DNA from: Thermopolyspora sp040678635
GTDB lineage: Bacteria; Actinomycetota; Actinomycetes; Streptosporangiales; Streptosporangiaceae
Reading direction: 5' to 3'
Assembly: GCF_040678635.1 (NCBI RefSeq)
Contig: NZ_JBFATZ010000005.1
Location: forward strand, 186,001-250,000
Length of the DNA: 64,000 bases
A program made the position numbers and the translations under genes. Positions 52,444 through 59,138 of the stretch are shown piece by piece; within the stretch, counting starts at the first letter, position 1, and the number at the start of each line of letters is the position of its first letter. A model generated the notes under the pieces. The model was not told where the DNA came from. It made no database searches and was given only the letters and a program-made list of their open reading frames with translations.

Positions 52444-52465
52444 GCCCGCCCGCCGCCGGGCGGGC
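52444..52465. terminator. Hairpin between livM and the converging regulator gene
   Basis: Perfect 9-base stem GCCCGCCCG / CGGGCGGGC with a CCGC loop, 57 bases after the livM stop. Confidence 0.55.
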
Positions 52466-52483
52466 ATCGGCGCGGGCCCGCGC

Positions 52484-54394
52484 TCACCGCTGCGGGGCGC
52501 GCAGCCGGTGCAGGCGAAGGGCGAGCTGGATCTCCAGGGCGCGCTCGGGCTCCTGCCAGTCCTCCCCCAGCAGGCGCTCCACGCGGTGCAGCCGCTGGTG
52601 GACGGTGTTGAGGTGGATGTGCATGCGCTCGGCCGTCTTGGCCAGCCCGCATCCGGTGCTGAAGTAGGTGTCCAGCGTCCTGACCAGGGACGTGCCCCGC
52701 TTGGCGTCGTAGTCGAGCACCGGGCCCAGCGTCGACTCCAGGAACCCGCGGGCGTCGCGGTTCGTGCCGATCAGCAGGCCGACGAAGCCGAGCTCGCGTG
52801 CGTCGGCGCCGTCGTCCAGCCGGTCGAGGGCGAGCAGCGCGTCCGCGCAGGACCGGGCCTCCCGGTACGCGGCGGGCACCCCGGCGAGATCGCGGACCGG
52901 CCCGGCGCCGCCGACGGTCACGGGCGCCCCCAGCGACCCGCCCATCTCCTTGGCCACCTGGCGCGCGGTCTCGCCGGGCCGGTCCCCCGGCAGCAGCAGG
53001 ACGACCTCCGAATCGCGAACCGCCGCCAGGCCGTGCGCCGCCGCCGCGTACGAGGCCGCCCAGAACCCGGCCCGCCCGCGATGCCTGGGCGAGACGCAGT
53101 GCGCCGACAGCACGACGTACGGGACGTCCGCCTCCAGGCCCACCCGGCCGATCCGGGCCTGCAGCGACGCGGACCCGTCCGCCCGGCCGTCCAGCAGGTC
53201 GTCCAGCAGCTCGCCGCGGAACCGCGCCTCGGCCTCGACCGCGCTGGAGCGCAGCAGCATCAGCAGCGCGGTGACGAGCGCGGCGCGCTCCAGGATGCGC
53301 CGGTCGAGGTCGCCGAGCTCGGCCTCGCCGCGCAGCACCAGCGCGCCGAGCACCTCGTCGGGGGTCGAGACCGACGTGATCCACAGGTCGCCGCGGCGGA
53401 GCGTGCCGCCCCGCGAGTCGATGGCGCCCGCGATCTCCAGGACCCCGGAGATCTCGTCCTCCGCGAGCGGCACCGCCTCGCCGGACGCGGCCAGGCAGCG
53501 GCCGCCCGCGTCCAGCACGTGGAGCGTTCCGCCGAGCACCTCGGTGACCACGGCGGCCACGTCCTCGGCGCCGCCGCCCCGCACGACCAGGGCGGTCATC
53601 CGGTCGTGCGCCTGGGCGGCACGCAGGATGGCCGCGTTCTGCGCCCGGACCCGCTCGTTGGCGGCGTTGAGCTCCGCCAGCGCCGTACGCGTCCGCGCCA
53701 GCCGGCGCGCGTTGTCGACGGCCAGGGCCGCGTGCGCCGCCAGCGAGCCGAGCAGCACCGCCTGCTCCGGGGAGAACGCCCGCTCGGTGCGGTTGGCCGC
53801 GTACAGCACGCCGATCACCCGGGTGCCCACCCGCATCGGCACGCCCAGGATCGCCACCAGCGCCTCTTCGGCCACCGCCTCGTCGATGCGGGCACGGTGC
53901 CGGAACTGCGGGTCGGTCAGATAGCGGTCGCTGCTGTACGGCATCCCCGTCTGCGCCACCAGGCCGCCCAGCCCGTCGCCCAGCGGGATCCGCAGCCGCC
54001 GGAAGGCCGCCGAGATCGACCCGTCGGTCATCCGCATCCGGGTCTCGCCGTGCTCGTCGTCGTTCAGCGTCACGTACGCGACGTCGGCGTTGAGCAGCCG
54101 CCGGGCGCGGCGCACGATCGCCTCCAGGATCGGGTCGAGGTCGCGGAGCCCGGCCAGGTCGCCGGCGAGGTCGAGCAGCGCGGTCAGCTCGGCCTCGCGG
54201 CGGGCCTGCCGCCGCAGGTCGGCGTGCACGCGCAGCGCCGCCCGCTTCGCCCGCTCCAGCTCCGCCAGCTCCTCGGGGGGCGCGCCCGCCGCGCGGGCCG
54301 ACATCACCGGCTCCTCGAACTCGACGGGCGCGGCCTCTCGGGCCAGCAGGTCGAGGAAGACGGCGCACGACACGCGGGTCGATGGCATGGTCAT
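52484..54394 (-). CDS. PucR/CdaR-type regulator with GAF domain
   Basis: 636 aa. A coiled-coil-like start (ELAELERAKRAALRVHADLRRQ) precedes a GAF domain at about 75-220 (LLNADVAYVTLNDDEHGE, RIPLGDGLGGLVAQTGMPYSSDRYLTDPQF, ILGVPMRVGTRVIGVLYAANR). A linker helix and a second, less clear sensory region follow. The C-terminal PucR HTH is near residue 575 (TLDTYFSTGCGLAKTAERMHIHLNTVHQRLHRVERLLG). The family senses small molecules and activates or represses catabolic operons. Its promoter carries the TetR-type palindrome at 54568-54585. It converges on the liv operon, which it probably controls together with the TetR protein. Confidence 0.9.
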   Translation of the reverse strand: MTMPSTRVSCAVFLDLLAREAAPVEFEEPVMSARAAGAPPEELAELERAKRAALRVHADLRRQARREAELTALLDLAGDLAGLRDLDPILEAIVRRARRLLNADVAYVTLNDDEHGETRMRMTDGSISAAFRRLRIPLGDGLGGLVAQTGMPYSSDRYLTDPQFRHRARIDEAVAEEALVAILGVPMRVGTRVIGVLYAANRTERAFSPEQAVLLGSLAAHAALAVDNARRLARTRTALAELNAANERVRAQNAAILRAAQAHDRMTALVVRGGGAEDVAAVVTEVLGGTLHVLDAGGRCLAASGEAVPLAEDEISGVLEIAGAIDSRGGTLRRGDLWITSVSTPDEVLGALVLRGEAELGDLDRRILERAALVTALLMLLRSSAVEAEARFRGELLDDLLDGRADGSASLQARIGRVGLEADVPYVVLSAHCVSPRHRGRAGFWAASYAAAAHGLAAVRDSEVVLLLPGDRPGETARQVAKEMGGSLGAPVTVGGAGPVRDLAGVPAAYREARSCADALLALDRLDDGADARELGFVGLLIGTNRDARGFLESTLGPVLDYDAKRGTSLVRTLDTYFSTGCGLAKTAERMHIHLNTVHQRLHRVERLLGEDWQEPERALEIQLALRLHRLRAPQR

Positions 54395-54567
54395 CGGCGC
54401 CGTCCCGGTACGGCCGCCCCGCGCCGGGGACGTGGAGGGCGAGGAAGGCGAGGAAGGCGCTGCAGGGCGCGTGAGCGTCGCGTCATCACGGGGTCAGATC
54501 CTGCGTCAGGGCGTGCAATGGAGCCTCCAGCCGCTCAGCGTGCAGGGGTCCGTCGAGTCCGACGATC

Positions 54568-54585
54568 TTACTAAGCGCATAGTCA
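54568..54585. promoter_or_regulatory. Operator-like palindrome upstream of the PucR gene
   Basis: TTACTAAGCGCATAGTCA, matching the TetR-gene site at 15 of 18 positions, 174 bases upstream of the PucR-gene ATG. Confidence 0.65.
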
Positions 54586-54770
54586 GATGTGAACGATCAC
54601 TTGTCAACCGTCTAGCCGAACCGAGGAGGAGGCGTCCGGGCACGGCCCGCGGTCTCACCCGCCCCGGCGGCCGCGGCGACGGCGTCCGGGGCGGTGCGTG
54701 TCGGTGCGTGTGTCGCCCGCGGCCCGGCGATCACAAAATCCGGCGATCATTCCCCGGTGACGACGCCGAC

Positions 54771-54788
54771 TGAATAAGCGCATAATCA
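54771..54788. promoter_or_regulatory. Operator-like palindrome upstream of the acyl-CoA ligase gene
   Basis: TGAATAAGCGCATAATCA, matching the TetR-gene site at 17 of 18 positions. It lies about 207 bases before the ligase ATG. The 600-base region 54395-54994 holds this site and the one at 54568 but no gene. Confidence 0.7.
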
Positions 54789-54994
54789 GCGAATGGGACG
54801 CCGGAGCCGAAACCTCGTGGCCCCGCCCCGGACGCATCACGACGTCCCGCTGGGGAGCGGGCGGCAACGACGCCGACGCCGTCGGACGGACGCGAGGCCG
54901 TTTCGCCCACCCGCCCGTCCACTCCCGCCACGTGCCGTCCCCGTACCCCACTCCACATACCTGACCACGTACCTGTCGCAGTGCTGGAGGTCTC

Positions 54995-56656
54995 ATGCGC
55001 GGCCTGATGCAGGACCGGCCCCTCGACGTCTCGATCCTCATGCGCCGGGCCGAGCGGTTGTTCGCCCACAAGCGGGTCGTCACCGCCACGGCGAACGGCG
55101 AGGTCACCGCGACCTGGCGGGACGTCGTCGTACGCGCCCGCCGGCTCGCCGCCGCGCTCGACCTGCTCGACGTGCCGCGTCACGCCCGGGTGGGCACGTT
55201 CGGCTGGAACTCCCAGCGACACGTTGAGCTGTACCTGGCGGTGCCGGTGAGCGGCCGGGTCCTGCACACCCTCAACCACCGCCTCTTCCCCGACGACCTC
55301 GCCTACATCATCGGCGACGCCGCCGACGACGTGGTGTTCGTCGACCGCTCCCTGCTCCCGGTCGTGTGGCCGCTGCTGGACCCGGCGGCGGGCCGAACCC
55401 CCACGGTGCGCCACGTGATCGCGATGGACGACGGCGGCGCGGAGAAGGTGCCCGACGACCCGCGCGTCGTCGACTACGAGGCCCTGCTCGCCCAGGCCGG
55501 CGGCGAGGCGCAGCCGGTCGCGGTCGAGGAGAACGACGCCGCGAGCCTGTGCTACACCTCGGGCACGACCGGCCGGCCCAAGGGCGTGCTCTACAGCCAC
55601 CGCTCGATCGTGCTGCACGCGCTGCTGCTGCTCGGCACGGACAACTTCGCCATCAGCGAGCGCGACGTCGTGATGCCGATCGTGCCGATGTTCCACGTCA
55701 ACGCGTGGGGCCTGCCGTACGCCGCGATGCTCGCCGGTTCCGACCTGGTCCTGCCCGGCCCGGCGATGAGCCCGGCCGCGCTCGCCCACCGCATGGCCCG
55801 GCACCGGGTGACCTTCACGGCCGGGGTTCCGGCGATCTGGCGCAGCCTCCTCCCGCTGCTCGGCGAGGTCGATCTGTCGTCGCTGCGCATGGTCGTGTGC
55901 GGCGGCAGCCCGCTGCCGGACGCGCTGGCGCGGGCCTGGTACGAGGGCACGGGCGTACGGCTGACGAGTTCCTGGGGCATGACCGAGACCAGCCCGCTGG
56001 TCGCCTGCTCCCGGCTGGCGACCGTACACGACGGGCTCCACCCCGACGCCCAGGCCGCGGTGCTCGGCACGCCCGGCCCACCGATCCCGCTCACCGAGCT
56101 GAGGCTGATGGACGACGCCGGCGACCCGGTCGAGCACGACGGCGAGACGCCCGGCGAGCTTCAGGTGGCCGGGCCCACCGTCGCGGCGGGCTACTTCGGC
56201 GCCGACCCCGGCACGGAGAAGTTCACCGAGGACGGCTGGCTGCGCACCGGCGACGTCGCGACCATCGACCGGTACGGATACGTCCGCATCGTCGATCGCA
56301 CCAAGGACCTGGTGAAGTCCGGCGGCGAATGGATCTCCTCGGTCGAGCTGGAAAACGCGATCATGGCCCATCCCGACGTCGTGGAGGCGGCGGTCATCGC
56401 CGTCGACGACGACCGGTGGGGCGAGCGCCCGCTCGCCTGCCTCGTCCTCGCGCCCGGCCGCGACCTCGACGAGGCGGCCCTGCGCGCCCATCTGACCGGC
56501 CGCGTCGCCTCCTGGTGGATCCCGGAGCGCGTCGAGATCCTGTCCGAGATCCCCAGGACCGCGACCGGAAAGGTCTCCAAGGTGGCCCTCAGAGAGCGGT
56601 TCGCGGCCCGCCGGGGACCCGAGGGGACCGGCCCCTCCCAGAACCGGCGGGGATAG
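54995..56656 (+). CDS. Fatty-acid/medium-chain acyl-CoA synthetase
   Basis: 553 aa ANL ligase. Motifs: LCYTSGTTGRPKGVLYSHRS, the acyl-pocket segment MPIVPMFHVNAWGLPYAAML, LTSSWGMTETSPL, GWLRTGDVATIDRYGYVRIVDRTKDLVKSGGEWISSVELEN, and the catalytic Lys in IPRTATGKVSKVAL. The spelling matches the AlkK/medium-chain group, distinct from the 510-aa ligase at 41657. ATG at 54995 follows CTGGAGG. The operator-like palindrome upstream ties it to the TetR regulator; it probably activates the acid imported by the liv-type transporter. Confidence 0.92.
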   Translation: MRGLMQDRPLDVSILMRRAERLFAHKRVVTATANGEVTATWRDVVVRARRLAAALDLLDVPRHARVGTFGWNSQRHVELYLAVPVSGRVLHTLNHRLFPDDLAYIIGDAADDVVFVDRSLLPVVWPLLDPAAGRTPTVRHVIAMDDGGAEKVPDDPRVVDYEALLAQAGGEAQPVAVEENDAASLCYTSGTTGRPKGVLYSHRSIVLHALLLLGTDNFAISERDVVMPIVPMFHVNAWGLPYAAMLAGSDLVLPGPAMSPAALAHRMARHRVTFTAGVPAIWRSLLPLLGEVDLSSLRMVVCGGSPLPDALARAWYEGTGVRLTSSWGMTETSPLVACSRLATVHDGLHPDAQAAVLGTPGPPIPLTELRLMDDAGDPVEHDGETPGELQVAGPTVAAGYFGADPGTEKFTEDGWLRTGDVATIDRYGYVRIVDRTKDLVKSGGEWISSVELENAIMAHPDVVEAAVIAVDDDRWGERPLACLVLAPGRDLDEAALRAHLTGRVASWWIPERVEILSEIPRTATGKVSKVALRERFAARRGPEGTGPSQNRRG

Positions 56657-56925
56657 GCGTCCGTCACTCTTTGCTGTGGATCATACACAGGGAACTCTCT
56701 TCTTTTTTAACCCAAAAGGCACCAAACACCCCTTTCATCCCGATTGTTCAAGGTGGTGCGTGGTACGCCACGAGGAGCATGACCCGTCCGCCATCGGCGG
56801 GCTCGATATCACCCGCCGCGGTCACGCTTCACATTCCTTTCTCGTCAGCGCGTCCGGCGCGGTCGTCCCGCGGGTGCGGGCGGAGCGTGCAAGTGACAGA
56901 CAGATCTCAGACACGGGAGTTTCCC

Positions 56926-57321
56926 ATGACCACGACTGCTGACAGGCCCACCACCCTGGTCGAGGTTGATCACCTCCAGGCGGACCTCGATCCCTCGGCC
57001 ACCCAGTTCATGGGCGCGCAGAAACCCGCGAGCCTCAACGTGCAGGACCTGCGCGGCACCGGATTCACCTACCGGCACAACTGGGGCATGCGCAGGGGAT
57101 GGTGGGACCTCAGGCTCAACACCACCGCCGTCGGGCCCAACACGCGCGTCTTCGCCTCGGCGGCCGAAGGCCCGACCTCGGACGGGGGGAAGTTCCTCGG
57201 CAACGCGCGTTACCTGGTCTACAACATCGCGCCAGTGGCCGGACACGTCGACGTCCGCATCTTCATCGACTGGCAGACGCCTATCGGGTGCGTCATCGAC
57301 TACTTCATCGTCAACCCGTGA
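56926..57321 (+). CDS. Small beta-rich protein of unknown function
   Basis: 131 aa, unrecognised. ATG at 56926 with GGGAG six bases upstream. No signal peptide. After a disordered start, residues ~36-131 are strand-rich and aromatic (TGFTYRHNWGMRRGWWDLRLNT, FLGNARYLVYNIAPVAGHVDVRIFIDW, CVIDYFIVNP), like a single beta-sandwich. It is 30 bases ahead of the S8 protease gene, so they form an operon with the following I9-like gene. It could be a substrate, chaperone or inhibitor of the protease; none of these is shown by sequence. The AT-rich run near 56695-56725 is the likely promoter area. Confidence 0.75.
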   Translation: MTTTADRPTTLVEVDHLQADLDPSATQFMGAQKPASLNVQDLRGTGFTYRHNWGMRRGWWDLRLNTTAVGPNTRVFASAAEGPTSDGGKFLGNARYLVYNIAPVAGHVDVRIFIDWQTPIGCVIDYFIVNP

Positions 57322-57351
57322 CGCCCATCGGACATGTGAGAGGAGCAGCAC

Positions 57352-58677
57352 ATGACGATGGATCCCAGTGGCAACGGCGGAGTGATGCGGGCCGACGCCG
57401 GCGTGAACGCGCAGCCCGCGCAGTACACCGGCGCGCATCTGGTGCTTCTCGACCCGCGCGACGCCGGAGCGGGCATGTCCGCGCTCACGTCACGTGCGGG
57501 GGTGGCCGAGGCGACGCACATCCATCCGCAGGAGCGCGAGCACATATCCGAGATCCTCGCCGAGAGCGGGGCCGTGATCCTCGATGAGCTCGGGGTCGCG
57601 ATCGTGACCGTGGACCCCGACCAGCAGGAGGCGATGATGCAGGCCGCCGCGGACGCGCCTCAGGTGTACGCGGTGGAACCGGAACGCGTCCTGTACGCCT
57701 TCACCGAGGGCCCGTCGCTGGACTACGTGTACGGCTTCCGCGACGGCGTCAACACCGCCGTCGAAGAGGCCCTCGCCAAGGGGTCCGGCGGCGCCGCTCG
57801 GACCGCCACCCTGGCCCGTACCTTCGAGGAGACACGCGCCGCCTGGGGACTGCAGGCGACGCGGGCGACCGAGTCCGCGTACACCGGCCGTGGCGTGCGC
57901 GTGGCGGTGCTCGACACCGGCATGAACGCAACGCACCGCGACTTCGTCGGGCGCCCGATGAAGATGGCGTCGTTCATCCCGGGCGAGAGCGTGGAGGACG
58001 GCAACGGGCACGGCACCCACTGCATCGGCACCGCGTGCGGGCCCAAGAGCCCGCACACGCTGCCGCGCTACGGCGTCGCCACGGAGGCGCACGTGCACGT
58101 GGGCAAGGTGCTGTCCAACGCCGGCAGCGGCGGCGACCGCAGCATCCTGGCCGGCATCGCCTGGGCCATCTCCGAGGGGTGCCGGGTCATCTCGATGTCC
58201 CTGGGCTCGCCCTCGCGGGTCGGCGACACCTACTCGCGGGTGTACGAGGCCGTGGCCCAGCGGGCCCTGGCCGCCGGCACGCTCATCGTGGCGGCCGCGG
58301 GCAACCACCGCCAGGCGCCGGGCACGGTGCCGGTCTCACACCCGGCCAACTGCCCGTCGATCATGGCGGTCGGGGCGCTCACCCCGAACCTCACCGTGGC
58401 CCCGTTCTCCTGTTCGGGACTCAATCCGGACGGCGGGCAGGTGGACATCGCCGGTCCCGGCGTGAACGTGCTCTCGTCCTATCCCGAGCCGACCGGATAC
58501 CGGCGGCTGTCGGGGACGAGCATGGCCACGCCGCATGTGAGCGGGGTGCTCGCGCTGCTGGCCGAGGCACACCCGAACGCGACGCCCGCGGAGCTGAAGG
58601 TTCTGCTGTTCACCCAGGCCCAGCGGCTGCCGCTCGCGGCCACCGAGGTGGGCGCGGGCCTGGTTCAGGCGCCGTGA
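57352..58677 (+). CDS. Subtilisin-like S8 serine protease without signal peptide
   Basis: 441 aa. No Sec or Tat signal. Residues ~25-115 form a propeptide-like (I9-like) domain (HLVLLDPRDAGAGMSALTSRAG ... VYAVEPERVLYAF). The peptidase domain runs from ~165 with Asp188 (VLDTG), His220 (GNGHGTH), oxyanion Asn318 (AAAGN) and Ser390 (GTSMATPH), so it should be active. Intact and of normal length. Lack of an export signal suggests an intracellular protease or export by a non-classical route. Located between the small beta-rich gene and a separate I9-like gene (25 bases downstream), in a block that also encodes a trypsin-nuclease fusion. Confidence 0.92.
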   Translation: MTMDPSGNGGVMRADAGVNAQPAQYTGAHLVLLDPRDAGAGMSALTSRAGVAEATHIHPQEREHISEILAESGAVILDELGVAIVTVDPDQQEAMMQAAADAPQVYAVEPERVLYAFTEGPSLDYVYGFRDGVNTAVEEALAKGSGGAARTATLARTFEETRAAWGLQATRATESAYTGRGVRVAVLDTGMNATHRDFVGRPMKMASFIPGESVEDGNGHGTHCIGTACGPKSPHTLPRYGVATEAHVHVGKVLSNAGSGGDRSILAGIAWAISEGCRVISMSLGSPSRVGDTYSRVYEAVAQRALAAGTLIVAAAGNHRQAPGTVPVSHPANCPSIMAVGALTPNLTVAPFSCSGLNPDGGQVDIAGPGVNVLSSYPEPTGYRRLSGTSMATPHVSGVLALLAEAHPNATPAELKVLLFTQAQRLPLAATEVGAGLVQAP

Positions 58678-58702
58678 GCGCGGCGTGCCCGCGAGCAGGA
58701 CG

Positions 58703-58957
58703 ATGAACGAGAAGACACCGGAGGTCCGGGTCAACATCGTGGTGGACACCGGCCGCTTCGACAGCGTCGTCCAGGCGGTCCGCCAGGCGGGTGTCACCGT
58801 GGACGACCGCTCCCCGGCCATCGGCGTCGTCAGCGGCCGGATCACCGGCGACGACACCGACGCCGCCATCGCCGCGATCAGCGCGATCGACGGGGTGGTG
58901 GCCGTGGAGCCGGAACGGACGATCCGCCTGCCTCCGCCGGAATCAGAGATCCAATGA
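58703..58957 (+). CDS. Stand-alone I9-like (protease propeptide/inhibitor-like) protein
   Basis: 84 aa from ATG 58703 (GTG at 58685 is an alternative). The fold pattern is beta-alpha-beta-beta-alpha-beta: VRVNIVVDTGRFDSVVQAVRQAGVTVDD, then IGVVSGRITGDDTDAAIAAI, and the closing DGVVAVEPERTIRLPPP. VAVEPER recurs as YAVEPER in the propeptide of the adjacent S8 protease, strong support for an I9-like role as trans-acting inhibitor or folding aid. No signal peptide. It ends 80 bases before a strong hairpin. Confidence 0.75.
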   Translation: MNEKTPEVRVNIVVDTGRFDSVVQAVRQAGVTVDDRSPAIGVVSGRITGDDTDAAIAAISAIDGVVAVEPERTIRLPPPESEIQ

Positions 58958-59037
58958 CCACGTCCACTGGATCGGGCCCACTGGATCGCTCTGTTCGGAT
59001 CAGGGCCGAGGCGACCCGCCCGTCCACCGTTCACCAG

Positions 59038-59080
59038 AACGCCGCCGGCTCTCTGGGAGTCCCAGGGAGCCGGCGGCGTT
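59038..59080. terminator. Very strong hairpin between the I9-like gene and the protease-nuclease gene
   Basis: Arms AACGCCGCCGGCTCTCTGGGA and TCCCAGGGAGCCGGCGGCGTT pair at 20 of 21 positions with essentially no extra loop, followed by TTCGAT. Either an operon terminator or an attenuator. Purine-rich 15-bp direct repeats (CGAGAAAGACGACGA type, ~59093-59130) lie between it and the next start. Confidence 0.75.
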
Positions 59081-59138
59081 TCGATATGACGCCGAGAAAG
59101 ACGACGACGAGAAAGACGACCACGAGAAGGAAACCAAA

